From GCA-2746605 sp963710615 (GTDB lineage Bacteria > Bacteroidota > Ignavibacteria > Ignavibacteriales > Melioribacteraceae), in NCBI GenBank assembly GCA_963710615.1, contig CAVQBF010000027.1, positions 186,001 through 250,000 of the forward strand: a stretch of DNA of 64,000 nt, given 5' to 3'. Numbering within the stretch: the stretch's first letter is position 1; each line of letters starts with the position of its first letter. A program made the position numbers and the translations under genes. A model generated the notes under the pieces. The model was not told the DNA's origin. It did no database searches and saw only the letters and a program-made list of their open reading frames with translations. Positions 52,962-62,369 of this stretch are shown piece by piece.

Positions 52962-54071
52962 TTATAATACACTTTCATATATAGTCTTGGTTTCTAAGGC
53001 AGTTTTTCTCCAAGAATACTCTTTAACTTTTTTTGTCCCGGCATCAATTAAACTTTTTCTTAATTCTTCATCATTTAATACTTTTATCATTTCATTTTTT
53101 ATTGAATTTTCACTTTTAGGATCAAAATATAGTGCTGCGTCTCCAGCAACTTCTGGTAATGAAGAAACATTGCTTACTAAGACCGGACATCTGCATTCAA
53201 ACGCTTCCAAAACTGGGATCCCAAATCCTTCATACAAAGAAGGGAAAACAAATGCTATTGCTTTACTATAAAGATAGCTAAGCTTTTCATCATTTACTTG
53301 ATGATATAAAACTCTATCAAATAAATTTAATTCACGTAAAATATTTTTTTCTTTTTTTGAGAAAACTCCGCCACCGGCACAAACAAGATAGAGATCGTTA
53401 AATTGATTTTGAATTTGGCTAAAGACCTTAATTAACGCATAAAAATTTTTATATGCTTTTCTATTACCCACAAATAAAAAGTACCTTTGTGGTAATTTAA
53501 TACTTAGAGCTTTATTAGTTCCATATTCTATTGAACTGGCGAGATGTGTAACTGAGATTTTTTCAGCATCAATATTAAAATATTTTATTACATCATTTTT
53601 AGTATTTTCTGAAACAGTAATAATTTTAGCTGCTTTCTGTGCTAGAAGCTTTTTTTCTTCTGAAGTTTTATTTGCTCCCGCAAATTCATCTTCATATATT
53701 TCATAGGTCATATCATGAATTGTAATAACAAATGGCTTATCGCCTATCTCACGTAAAAAGTAGGGTTTATAGTAAGTTGGGTGAAGTAAATCATATTTTT
53801 TCTCAGCAATTGCCGATAAATTAATCCCTTCATTTTGACTATTTAAATGTCTGGTATAATAATTTTTTATACCTAAGACTAAGTTTGGGAAAAAAGTTTT
53901 GTGTGATGAAAATTCAGCATCTCTAATATGCTCATTGTTTGAGAAATAAAGAGGGAAATCAAAATTAATATCATTCATGGTAGAAAATTGATTCATCAAT
54001 TCAAAAAAATACCTAGATATCCCGCCATATTTTTGCAAAGCAAAGATTTGATAATCATAAAATATTTTCAT
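52962..54071 (-). CDS. Glycosyltransferase family 4 (mannosyltransferase-like)
   Basis: This 369-residue GT-B enzyme has the N-terminal block IFYDYQIFALQKYGGISRYF and the donor-site region RYFLFVGNRKAYKNFYALI, LVCAGGGVF and FVFPSLYEGFGIPVLEAFECRCP, which holds the E-x7-E motif. The GDAALYFDPKS segment is typical of WbdA/WbaZ-like mannosyl- and rhamnosyltransferases; the sugar is not certain. The gene lies 3 bases downstream of the broken methyltransferase gene. Confidence 0.9.
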   Translation of the reverse strand: MKIFYDYQIFALQKYGGISRYFFELMNQFSTMNDINFDFPLYFSNNEHIRDAEFSSHKTFFPNLVLGIKNYYTRHLNSQNEGINLSAIAEKKYDLLHPTYYKPYFLREIGDKPFVITIHDMTYEIYEDEFAGANKTSEEKKLLAQKAAKIITVSENTKNDVIKYFNIDAEKISVTHLASSIEYGTNKALSIKLPQRYFLFVGNRKAYKNFYALIKVFSQIQNQFNDLYLVCAGGGVFSKKEKNILRELNLFDRVLYHQVNDEKLSYLYSKAIAFVFPSLYEGFGIPVLEAFECRCPVLVSNVSSLPEVAGDAALYFDPKSENSIKNEMIKVLNDEELRKSLIDAGTKKVKEYSWRKTALETKTIYESVL

Positions 54072-54074
54072 TAA

Positions 54075-54852
54075 CTATCTTCCACCAGTTAACATCATAC
54101 GCGAATCTATAAATGTTTTTGATTTCATGTTTTTATTTACTGACTTACTGAAATATTTACTTTTCTTAAATAAAGTTTTAAAGACAAAATTATTTAAATT
54201 CTTTTCAGTAAATAGATGTAAGTTTTTGCTGCAAGAATAAAAATTAAGCCCTAATTCCTTACCAATATATTTGAGTGTTTTCTTTGAATAAAGCGAAACA
54301 TGCTGCCCATGCTCTAAGCCATAATACCACCAGTCTTTTGGCATTGGAATTGGATTAGGAATAATAGTTGTTGAAAATATTATATTTTTAGATATCTTTA
54401 CAATTTTTTTAATTTCTTCAAGAGGATTTACAAAATGTTCAAAACTTTCAAATGTGGTAATTAGTTTGATATCTGATTCTTGATCTGTTATATTCAAAAC
54501 CTTTTGCAAATAAATTCTCAGTATATGGGTCATGCCAATAAAAATCAAAACCAATGTCGCGCATTAATCTGGTAAAAATTCCATAACCTCCGGCGTAATC
54601 TAAAAACTTTCCATTTCTCTCAAACAAATAATAAATAAGAACTTTTATCTTTTCTGCAAATTGAATATTTCTATCAAGCAGACCAACATCAGTATCATTA
54701 ATTGAATTATTATAAGCCTCTTCAAGCCAATAAGGATTTTCCGTTTGTAGCAAATTACAATCCGGACAAGAATAATATTTTATATTATACTTCCCTAATA
54801 TGGTTGCCTCAAATAATTCTTCAGTATTACTTTTGCAAAGTCTGCACTTCAT
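54075..54852 (-). pseudogene. Class I SAM-dependent methyltransferase interrupted by a +1 frameshift
   Basis: Two overlapping ORFs describe one methyltransferase of about 258 residues. The first (54852 to 54448) has an N-terminal zinc ribbon (Cys3, Cys6, Cys29, Cys32) and motif I FLDYAGGYGIFTRLM, then DFYWHDPYTENLFAKGFE. The second frame (54554 to 54075) resumes with ITDQESDIKLITTFESFEHF, the post-motif I/II region of methyltransf_23 proteins, and continues to the end. One surplus base near 54492 would join GFE to ITDQESD. As written neither half is functional: the first lacks the C-terminal core and the second lacks the SAM loop. It may be a true pseudogene, since surface glycan genes decay readily, or a sequence error. 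Confidence 0.82.
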
Positions 54853-54885
54853 AAATAATTATTAATAAATATGAGTAATTCAAAT

Positions 54886-55830
54886 TTATTTTTTCACAAG
54901 ATTAAAATTTTCAAATCCGCCTATTTGCTTTCCGCCTCTAGTATATTTTTCTATAAATGATAAAAATCTAATAAATAATTTTTCATGCTTGTGGGGTTCC
55001 CTATACTTATTAGGTTTACCAGATTTTTGAAGTTTTTCTCCCCAATTAAATTTAGATATCATTTCATTCATTACTTTTGGATGGGACTCTTTAAATTCAG
55101 AAATCAAATTCAAAGGGCCATAGTCAAATTCACCTGGTCCTTTATCATAATAATTTTTTGCTTTATTCAAGCCCCAATGAACTGAATCCAAAGCCCGCTT
55201 TTTATTCTGCATTAAATGAGGAGGGCGCACCCAGCCATAATGGTAAATTTCTGCCTCAACCTCTGCAACTGTTAACTTTGAGTGTCCTTCAGCTTGTCTC
55301 GGATTATCATAATATTTAAATTTCCTAAAGGATTGCGCGCTTTGCCATGAGTGTATCTCCGGCATATTTCTTACTATTCTAATTTCATTTGGATACCAAC
55401 CATGTCCATTTTGATAATGATAATAGTCACCCCAAAAGTGTTTATATCTGAATAGCAAGCCTTCAATTTCTTCATCATCTAATAATTGTTCACAACGCTT
55501 TACAATATTAGGAAGATATTTTTCATGAACAACTTCATCAGCTTGTAAGTAAAAAAGCCAGTCACCTGAGCATTGTTTCATCGCAATATCAGTTTGAATG
55601 GAGTTAATTATTCCCTTCTTAAAATATTTTTCTTCCCAAACTGTGTCAATAATTTTTACTTTTGGATCTCTTATCTCAGCAATTTTTTCACGGGTTTTAT
55701 CACCATCGCTGCTTTTACCGACAGCAATAATAAATTCATCTACAATAGGAAGTATTGATTTAATTGACTCAACTACAGGATAGTAAAGTGAAATACCATT
55801 TCGGACAAAAGAGAATCCACTTATTTTCAT
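54886..55830 (-). CDS. Glycosyltransferase family 2-like protein
   Basis: This 314-residue protein has a GT-A-like N-terminal region: SGFSFVRNGISLYYPVVES, DEFIIAVGKSSDGDKTREKI and WLFYLQADEVVHEKY, where QADE stands in the position of the DxD motif. The C-terminal half is rich in aromatic residues (HFWGDYYHYQNGHGWYPNEIRIVRN split over the putative acceptor site) and in charged residues. It resembles a group of uncharacterised glycosyltransferases of Bacteroidetes and related phyla. It is the first gene of the minus-strand glycan cluster, so the cluster promoter probably lies in 55831-55904. Confidence 0.82.
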   Translation of the reverse strand: MKISGFSFVRNGISLYYPVVESIKSILPIVDEFIIAVGKSSDGDKTREKIAEIRDPKVKIIDTVWEEKYFKKGIINSIQTDIAMKQCSGDWLFYLQADEVVHEKYLPNIVKRCEQLLDDEEIEGLLFRYKHFWGDYYHYQNGHGWYPNEIRIVRNMPEIHSWQSAQSFRKFKYYDNPRQAEGHSKLTVAEVEAEIYHYGWVRPPHLMQNKKRALDSVHWGLNKAKNYYDKGPGEFDYGPLNLISEFKESHPKVMNEMISKFNWGEKLQKSGKPNKYREPHKHEKLFIRFLSFIEKYTRGGKQIGGFENFNLVKK

Positions 55831-55904
55831 TGATTATTAACCAATTTTTAATCTAAAAATAGTTTTATAATAATTGCAAATGAATAACTTATAAAAATAA
55901 TAAA

Positions 55905-56546
55905 TCAAGTGACTTTAAAGAAGCCTGATATCCAATTTACTAAATTTACAAATAGTGGCCAAAGTGGACTATAAATAAACGCAAAAAGTATTAAAGTTCC
56001 GTAAATTCCCAGTCGAAGAAATTTAGCAGTGAATTTATTCGGAAATATATCATATAAAATGTGTGAACCATCCAATGGAGGAATTGGTAAAAGATTAAAA
56101 CAAAAAAGAAAAATATTGAACACAATAGTTAATCTAAAAATATTAGCAAATGTATTGTTTAATTCAAGCCCACTGCCAACCATAAAGAGATAGATTAGGT
56201 AAGAGAATGCAGCCAATACTAAGTTTGATAATGGACCTGCAAAAGATACAATTGCATCATCTCTGCGAATATTTTTAAAATTTCCTCTATTTACAGGAAC
56301 TGGCTTCGCCCAGCCGATCAACATAAATCCTGACGTGAATGCAAGAATTGGCATTATAATACTGCCGACTAAATCAAGATGTTTAAAAGGATTCAAAGTT
56401 AACCTACCTTGCTTTTTTGCAGTGTCATCTCCAAACTTATATGCAAGTACTGCGTGAGCAAATTCATGCACACTTAATGAAATTAGAAAGATTGGCAAAA
56501 AATATAGTAATAATAATAATTTATGACTAATTTGAATTTCCGGCAA
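55905..56546 (-). CDS. Site-2-protease-like M50 metallopeptidase
   Basis: This 213-residue integral membrane protein belongs to the short M50 family. The zinc motif HEFAH lies at residues 27-31 inside the first helices (LSVHEFAHAVLAYKFGD). The third ligand lies in LLPIPPLDGSHIL (Asp), and NPFKHLDLVGSI is another family block. About five to six membrane helices are seen and there is no PDZ or CBS domain, unlike RseP. The substrate is unknown; such proteases often cut membrane-tethered anti-sigma factors. It follows xerD by 2 bases in the same operon. Confidence 0.92.
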   Translation of the reverse strand: MPEIQISHKLLLLLYFLPIFLISLSVHEFAHAVLAYKFGDDTAKKQGRLTLNPFKHLDLVGSIIMPILAFTSGFMLIGWAKPVPVNRGNFKNIRRDDAIVSFAGPLSNLVLAAFSYLIYLFMVGSGLELNNTFANIFRLTIVFNIFLFCFNLLPIPPLDGSHILYDIFPNKFTAKFLRLGIYGTLILFAFIYSPLWPLFVNLVNWISGFFKVT

Positions 56547-56548
56547 TG

Positions 56549-57439
56549 TTAACCTCTTGGATGAAAATCTTTGTGAATTTGTTTGATATATTCTCTATCT
56601 ATATGAGTATAAATTTGGGTTGTAGAAATATCAGAATGACCAAGCATTTCTTGAACAGCCCTTAAATCAGCGCCTCCTTCCAATAAATGTGTGGCAAACG
56701 AATGACGAAAAGTATGGGGATGAACTTCTTTTTCAATTTTAGCTTCTTGGCAGTACTTATTTACGATTTTCCAAATGGCCATGCGTGAAAGTTTTGAACC
56801 TCTTGAATTTAAGAATATTAAATTTTCACTTTTTGCTTTTTTCTCAAGCAGTGGCCGTGTCTTCTTCAAATACTCTGTTATCCAATTAATGGCGCTGCTA
56901 CCAATAGGGACTATTCTCTGTTTAGAACCTTTTCCTAAAACTCTTATGACTTCATCACCAAAAAATAAATCTGATATTTTTAAATTGAGCAGCTCCGAAA
57001 CCCGAAGCCCTGAAGAATATAATAGTTCCAAAATTGCTTTATCTCTAAGCCCGAGTTTATCATTCGTTTTTGGCGTATTTAAAATTTTATCAACTTCATC
57101 AAATGAAAGGACGCTCGGTAAGCTTCTTGCAATTTTTGTAGACTTTAAATTTAGAGCTGGATTTTTTTCAATATAACCTTGTTGAAGCATAAATACAAAG
57201 AAGCCTTTAATTGATGAAGAATATCTGCTTACAGTTGACGAATTTATTTCTTCATTTCTTTGTTTTTCAAAATATTTTGTGATATGCTTATACTTTACAT
57301 CATTAAGATCATTAATCTTTTCAGACTCTAAAAAATCAAATAATTTAAATAAATCTGTTTTATATGAATTTATTGAATTTTCAGAAAGGTTTTTTTCAAC
57401 TTTGAGAAGTGTTAAATATTCTTTTAAAAAATCAAGCAT
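56549..57439 (-). CDS. xerD: Tyrosine recombinase XerC/XerD
   Basis: This 296-residue site-specific recombinase resolves chromosome dimers at dif sites. The N-terminal SAM-like core-binding domain (about 1-85) is followed by the catalytic domain with the full set of residues: Arg in YSSGLRVSELLNL, Lys in VLGKGSKQR, His and Arg in HPHTFRHSFATHLLEGG, His in MLGHSDISTTQIY and the nucleophile Tyr in the same block (QIYTHI). XerD and XerC are hard to tell apart by eye; XerD is slightly preferred. The ATG overlaps the stop of the upstream HD gene by one base. No phage or integron genes are nearby, so it is likely the housekeeping enzyme. Confidence 0.92.
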   Translation of the reverse strand: MLDFLKEYLTLLKVEKNLSENSINSYKTDLFKLFDFLESEKINDLNDVKYKHITKYFEKQRNEEINSSTVSRYSSSIKGFFVFMLQQGYIEKNPALNLKSTKIARSLPSVLSFDEVDKILNTPKTNDKLGLRDKAILELLYSSGLRVSELLNLKISDLFFGDEVIRVLGKGSKQRIVPIGSSAINWITEYLKKTRPLLEKKAKSENLIFLNSRGSKLSRMAIWKIVNKYCQEAKIEKEVHPHTFRHSFATHLLEGGADLRAVQEMLGHSDISTTQIYTHIDREYIKQIHKDFHPRG

Positions 57440-59649
57440 TACTCTTCAGATTTATCACTTATTTCATTTTCCAATTCATCTTGCTTTGGGTATCTTATTC
57501 TTTTGTGATGTAACGCTACTAATGTAGTGCAAAAAGAACGCTTAATTTTAGTAAGATCAGAAAATGTTAACGGAGATTCTTCTAATTGACCATCTTTAAG
57601 TCGACTATTAATTATATTTGTTACCACATTTTCAATTTTTTCTGGTGTCGGCTCAGTCATAGCTCTTACTGCTGACTCAGAAGCATCTGCTAACATCAAC
57701 AATGCGGTTTCTTTAGTATGCGGTTTAGGACCTGGATATCTGTATTTTTCAATATCTACATTTTCTTTGCCCTTTGCTTCTATCTCTTTTTCATAAAAGA
57801 AAGAAACTAATAGTGTACCATGATGTGTTGCAATAAAATCAATAATTTCATTAGGTAAGTTAGCTTCTTCTGCTAATTTTATTCCTTCGTGAACATGTTC
57901 AATTATTGTCTTGGCACTTTCTTCAGGAGTTAAATCATCATGGATATTATAATTATCCATTTGATTTTCCACAAAAGCACTAGGATTTAATGATTTACCA
58001 ACATCATGATATAGCGCTCCAACTCTAACCAATAGTGGATTTGCTCTAATTTCTTGTGCGGCACTTTCAACCATATTGCCCATTGTTAACGAATGATTAA
58101 ACGTACCTTGGGCATGTTTTGCCAAGTCTTTAAGAAGAGGAGCATTATAGTCGGTTAATTCAAGCAGCGTTATTTCAGTGGTTATCTTAAATATTTTTTC
58201 AAAGAAAATAATTAAACCATAAGTTAATACTGGGCTAAATAGGGCATTCGATGCAGCGAAACCACATTCAATTAATACATCTTCCCAAGGGGCAAATCTT
58301 TCCATTCCAAAAGCAACTATACTTACAACATAACCTAAAAGTATAAACAAAAATGATCGGAAAATTTGATTTCTATTTTTAATATCTCTTACGGTGTATG
58401 TGGCAAGTGCACCGGCAAATAGATTCATTACTGAAAGTGCATAATCATTTCCTCTTAAACCTCCAACTATCAAGGCCATAACTACTGTACTATAAAAACC
58501 TATTCTCGAATCGAAAAATATTGTAAGAAGCATGGAAACAACGGGAACCAGTATTAATAGTTGGATTGGAGCATTAACATTAATTTGATTAATGAGAAAT
58601 GCAATAAAACTGATTAAAAGCATTACCAATGCTATTAAAAATATTTTCGAGTTGTCGCCAAAAATTTTCTTTCTGAATAGAAATATGTAAATACTGAACA
58701 TGCTTATTAGAATAAGAACATGCAAAAATTTCCCAAGACTCTGTAAAAGCCTGGTAAAAGGGCCAATTTCTTCACCTTTGGCAATACGATAAGAATCAAT
58801 CTTTAGTTTGATATCTGGAGTAATTCTATTATGTTTGGCAACAATTCTCTCATCTTCTTCAACCAGACCAATATTTCTTGAGACCTTATCCTCAGCAAGA
58901 AGAATTTCTGCCCTGGTTTGCTCAGCTTTGTAAATAATTGTCGGTTCAATAAAATGGTCTATGTATTCTCTATAAACTGAATAGATACTTAAATCATTAC
59001 TCAAGTATTTTTGTATAAGTCTCTCAATTCTTAGATCATTACCAGCTTTATCTAAAAACCGTCTTTTAGGAACCAAGTTTTCGAATTTTCCATCTCTAAT
59101 AGCAATAGAGTCTTTTTTAATTTCTTCATAATCAACATTTAAAAATTCTCTACTGTAGATTTCTTCGGCTAGCAAAAGAATATTTCTGAATATTTTATTT
59201 AGAGAATTATTAAAACTAACGGAAAGAGAATTCTCGTATTTTCTGATGTTCCTAAGTTTTTCAACTGATGCTTCTGAAAGGAATAAAATTGAGTTATTTT
59301 TTATTTTTTGCTTCAGCTGCTCATCTATTTTGTTTTGAAGAAATGAGTTGAAGATTTTGATTGAGTCAACGACTGATTTTTTCACAGTATTATCAATTTC
59401 AAAAACCGGATTGACTTTTTGTGCCGCTTGAAGTTTTTCGATTCTATAGGCTTCTGGATCCTTTAAAATTTCAAAGGGCATAGAAGCAATCAGATCATCC
59501 TGTATCCATATAGAACCAACAGCAACATCAGATTCAATTGATTCACCACGAGGAAACATTGCTGCAATTAGTAATGTGCCTAATATTACGATAAATATTC
59601 TTAACTTTGAATTAGATTTTAATTTTTCTCTTATATCTTTACTAGACAC
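57439..59649 (-). CDS. 7TM-HD family phosphohydrolase (PgpH-like, probable c-di-AMP phosphodiesterase)
   Basis: This 736-residue protein has an N-terminal membrane helix (about 17-33), a large extracytoplasmic 7TMR-HDED domain (about 40-300), seven membrane helices (about 305-490) and a C-terminal HD domain. The HD motif is LYHDVGKSLNP near residue 548, with EHVHEGIKLAEE, ATHHGTLLVSFFYE and MLADASESAVRA as further metal-site segments. In Listeria, PgpH with this architecture hydrolyses cyclic di-AMP; the same function is likely here. The gene lies between a HAD phosphatase gene (1 base) and xerD (1-base overlap). No diadenylate cyclase gene is in the window. Confidence 0.92.
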   Translation of the reverse strand: MSSKDIREKLKSNSKLRIFIVILGTLLIAAMFPRGESIESDVAVGSIWIQDDLIASMPFEILKDPEAYRIEKLQAAQKVNPVFEIDNTVKKSVVDSIKIFNSFLQNKIDEQLKQKIKNNSILFLSEASVEKLRNIRKYENSLSVSFNNSLNKIFRNILLLAEEIYSREFLNVDYEEIKKDSIAIRDGKFENLVPKRRFLDKAGNDLRIERLIQKYLSNDLSIYSVYREYIDHFIEPTIIYKAEQTRAEILLAEDKVSRNIGLVEEDERIVAKHNRITPDIKLKIDSYRIAKGEEIGPFTRLLQSLGKFLHVLILISMFSIYIFLFRKKIFGDNSKIFLIALVMLLISFIAFLINQINVNAPIQLLILVPVVSMLLTIFFDSRIGFYSTVVMALIVGGLRGNDYALSVMNLFAGALATYTVRDIKNRNQIFRSFLFILLGYVVSIVAFGMERFAPWEDVLIECGFAASNALFSPVLTYGLIIFFEKIFKITTEITLLELTDYNAPLLKDLAKHAQGTFNHSLTMGNMVESAAQEIRANPLLVRVGALYHDVGKSLNPSAFVENQMDNYNIHDDLTPEESAKTIIEHVHEGIKLAEEANLPNEIIDFIATHHGTLLVSFFYEKEIEAKGKENVDIEKYRYPGPKPHTKETALLMLADASESAVRAMTEPTPEKIENVVTNIINSRLKDGQLEESPLTFSDLTKIKRSFCTTLVALHHKRIRYPKQDELENEISDKSEE

Positions 59650-59650
59650 T

Positions 59651-60499
59651 TTAACCCTTTTTAGCTTTTAATACCAATTCAAGAAACTCAGCTGTTCCAT
59701 CCTCATCATTGGTTCTTTCAGTAATATGATCAGACATTTCTTTTATTTCGGAAACTGCATTTGCCATAGCAATTTTTAGAGCTTTAGTTCTAAAAAGAGA
59801 CCGATCATTATACCAATCGCCAATGACTGCACTATTTTTAATATTAATATTTAGATATTTTAGTAGCTTTAAAAAGCCATCCCCTTTTGAACATTTTTTA
59901 TTTCTGATCTCTAAAAAATATACCCCATCCTGATCTTGAGATTTATAAAAAGACGTCTTTAAACCAAAAGCACTAGGGAATTGCATTTTTTGATCTATAA
60001 GTTTAACTGATCTCTTATAATCCCCACAAATTATAATTTCCAAAGTCCGGCTAACATAATTTTCATATGCATCTATCTCTTCAAACTTTGCATCGTACTT
60101 ATCCATTAACTGTGGAATAAGTGAATTCTCAGATGTATAATATATAGCCTCATCATGACTAAGAGCAATTTTCAATAGCCCTTGATTAGCCATTCGAATT
60201 GCTCTCTCAACATATTTATTCTTTATAAAAGACTCATAAATAATTTTATTTGCAGGGTAACTTTTTATTGTCGCACCATCAAGAGAAATAAGAGGACTTT
60301 TTAAATCCAATTCACTTGCGTAACCTGTGATAGAATTATGCAGTCTTCCGGTAGCAAACGAAAACTTCATTCCCATTCGCTTAAGTTCATATACATATTC
60401 TTTTGATTTTTCTCCTATTTCACCATATTTATTTAATAAAGTTCCATCGAGATCAAATAGAATAAATTCTAATTTTTTTAGTTTTTTTTCGTCTAACAT
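59651..60499 (-). CDS. Cof-type HAD-IIB phosphatase
   Basis: This 282-residue HAD hydrolase belongs to the Cof/IIB group. Motif I is LFDLDGTLLNKYGEI at about 14-28, motif II SFATGRLHNSI, motif III the Lys in KCSKGDGFLKLL, and motif IV IGDWYNDRSLFRTKALKIAM. The IIB cap occupies about 85-190. Members dephosphorylate sugar phosphates, flavin or pyridoxal phosphates; the substrate here is unknown. It overlaps none of its neighbours and sits one base upstream of the HD gene. Confidence 0.92.
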   Translation of the reverse strand: MLDEKKLKKLEFILFDLDGTLLNKYGEIGEKSKEYVYELKRMGMKFSFATGRLHNSITGYASELDLKSPLISLDGATIKSYPANKIIYESFIKNKYVERAIRMANQGLLKIALSHDEAIYYTSENSLIPQLMDKYDAKFEEIDAYENYVSRTLEIIICGDYKRSVKLIDQKMQFPSAFGLKTSFYKSQDQDGVYFLEIRNKKCSKGDGFLKLLKYLNINIKNSAVIGDWYNDRSLFRTKALKIAMANAVSEIKEMSDHITERTNDEDGTAEFLELVLKAKKG

Positions 60500-60529
60500 T
60501 TTAAACCAGAAGTAAATCTACTGAATACT

Positions 60530-61963
60530 TTATCTCTTATTCAAGTATGTTAACAGAGAGCCAATTGCCATGGTTGTGATTACGCCAACTAAGGTGAACC
60601 ATGTCCATGCAACTAAATTTAATGATATTACCGTTATCATTACAAAAATACCAGAAGTAAAACCTGCGAGAGCATCTTCCTGTCGTGCATTTTTTACAAA
60701 AAGACCAAGCATAAAGGTTCCAAGTAATCCGCCATATGTAAATGATGCAATGCTTAGAGCAAGCTCAACAACAGTCTGCGGCGAGTTCATAAAGAAAATT
60801 GCAGAAAGAACAAGAAGCACGGCCCACATAACAGTAAATAATCTAGAAACTTTGAGATCTTTAGTTTTATCTCTATTCGGATGAAAAGGATTGTATAAAT
60901 CTAGCATAGTTGATGAAGATAAAGAACTAATCGATCCGGCTAATGTTGACATTGCTGCTGCAAACAATCCGGCAATTATAATACCTGAATAAGGAGAAGG
61001 AAGTTTTTCAATTATAAATTTTGGAAAGATTTCATCTGATCTAATTTCCAATGGACCGTAATATGCATAGAGGGCAACTCCAACTAGTAAGAAAATTACA
61101 AATTGAAGAATTACTAATACTCCACTTCCGATAATAGCCTTTTGTGCTTGTCTTAAATTATTGGTGCTGAGTAATCTCTGAACTATTAGCTGATCAGTGC
61201 CGTGAGATGCCATGGATAAAAATGCGCCGCCTAAAAGTCCGCTTATCAGAGTATAAGGATCGCCAAAAAATTCAGCTAGTGTTGAACCAATTCCAAGATT
61301 AAAAATTTCTAATTTACCAGCTGGTTGAGCAGCAGTAATAATTGTATTAAAACCTTCAGGTAAATATTCCGTAAGAAGGAAATATCCTGCAAGTAAAGCA
61401 CCCCCTAAATATATGACCATCAACAGAACATCAACCCAAATGATTCCTTTTACTCCCCCTGTAATAGTGTAGACCAAAGTAATAGCTGCTATAATTGCTA
61501 TAGCAGTAGGATAATTAATATCCATCATAAGTTTTAATGGAATCGCTGTTGCAAATAATCTAACTCCATCTGCAGCTGTTCTGGTAAATAAAAATATTAT
61601 TGATGAAAAAGATCTCGTTTTATGACCAAATCTATTTTCTAAAAATGCATAAGCTGTGTTAAGTTCGCCGGTAAAGTAAGAGGGCAAGAAAAAATTTGCA
61701 ATAATAATTCTGCCTATTAAATAACCAAAAGTTACTTGTAGAAAATTTAAGTTGGTTAAATAAGCTAAACCAGGAATTGAAATAAATGTTAGTGTGCTTG
61801 TTTCTGCAGCAACAATTGAAAAACAGACAGCCCACCATGGGACTGATTTTGAGCCCATGAAATAATCTTCAATGGATTTCTGCTTTCCCCCTTTAAAGAT
61901 TCCAAAAACTGCAACACCAATTAAAAATGCTACAATGATTACATAATCAAAAGTTTTATCCAC
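60530..61963 (-). CDS. Sodium:solute symporter family (SSF) transporter
   Basis: This 477-residue protein has about 13 membrane helices and the SSF signature: YFMGSKSVPWWAVCFSIVA near the N-terminus, ETSTLTFISIPG, and GLFAAAMSTLAGSISSLSS (sodium-site region). The substrate could be a sugar, amino acid or nucleoside and is not predictable from the sequence. It is 8 bases downstream of a STAS-domain gene on the same strand, which is an unusual pairing; the two may simply share a transcript. Confidence 0.92.
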   Translation of the reverse strand: MDKTFDYVIIVAFLIGVAVFGIFKGGKQKSIEDYFMGSKSVPWWAVCFSIVAAETSTLTFISIPGLAYLTNLNFLQVTFGYLIGRIIIANFFLPSYFTGELNTAYAFLENRFGHKTRSFSSIIFLFTRTAADGVRLFATAIPLKLMMDINYPTAIAIIAAITLVYTITGGVKGIIWVDVLLMVIYLGGALLAGYFLLTEYLPEGFNTIITAAQPAGKLEIFNLGIGSTLAEFFGDPYTLISGLLGGAFLSMASHGTDQLIVQRLLSTNNLRQAQKAIIGSGVLVILQFVIFLLVGVALYAYYGPLEIRSDEIFPKFIIEKLPSPYSGIIIAGLFAAAMSTLAGSISSLSSSTMLDLYNPFHPNRDKTKDLKVSRLFTVMWAVLLVLSAIFFMNSPQTVVELALSIASFTYGGLLGTFMLGLFVKNARQEDALAGFTSGIFVMITVISLNLVAWTWFTLVGVITTMAIGSLLTYLNKR

Positions 61964-61971
61964 AAAAAAAC

Positions 61972-62331
61972 CTATATTGCTTTTAAATCACTGACGGCTT
62001 CTTCAACTGTTTCTTTTATTGGCAGGACTCTATTTAATTGTGAAATTTCAATTAATGTTTTTACATTTTTCTGTAATGCAGCTAATCTGATATGACCATC
62101 ATTCGATTGCAAAATTCTAAATGACAATAGAATAGCACTTAAACCTGAACTATCACAATATTCAACCTTTGAGAGATCAAAAACTAATTTGGTGACATCC
62201 TCTGCAGACAATAGAATTGACAGTTCCCCTTTCACTAACCCGGCAATTGATGCGTCGAAAGATGGTTCCAACAATTTAAATATCGCTACATCACCATCTT
62301 TTTTAAATTCAAAATTTATGTTATCGTCCAT
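61972..62331 (-). CDS. STAS-domain anti-sigma factor antagonist (third copy)
   Basis: This 119-residue STAS protein has the phosphorylation loop VEYCDSSGLSAILLSF; Ser61 would be the phosphoacceptor. The sequence ends LPIKETVEEAVSDLKAI, a typical antagonist C-terminus. No kinase or phosphatase gene accompanies it here, so it may be one of several antagonists acting on shared RsbW-type kinases. It lies 8 bases upstream of the SSF transporter gene. Its ATG is at 62331, and the hypothetical gene upstream ends 38 bases away. Confidence 0.9.
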   Translation of the reverse strand: MDDNINFEFKKDGDVAIFKLLEPSFDASIAGLVKGELSILLSAEDVTKLVFDLSKVEYCDSSGLSAILLSFRILQSNDGHIRLAALQKNVKTLIEISQLNRVLPIKETVEEAVSDLKAI

Positions 62332-62369
62332 TAGTAATTTATATATGTTTGAAAATATTGATCAATTCT

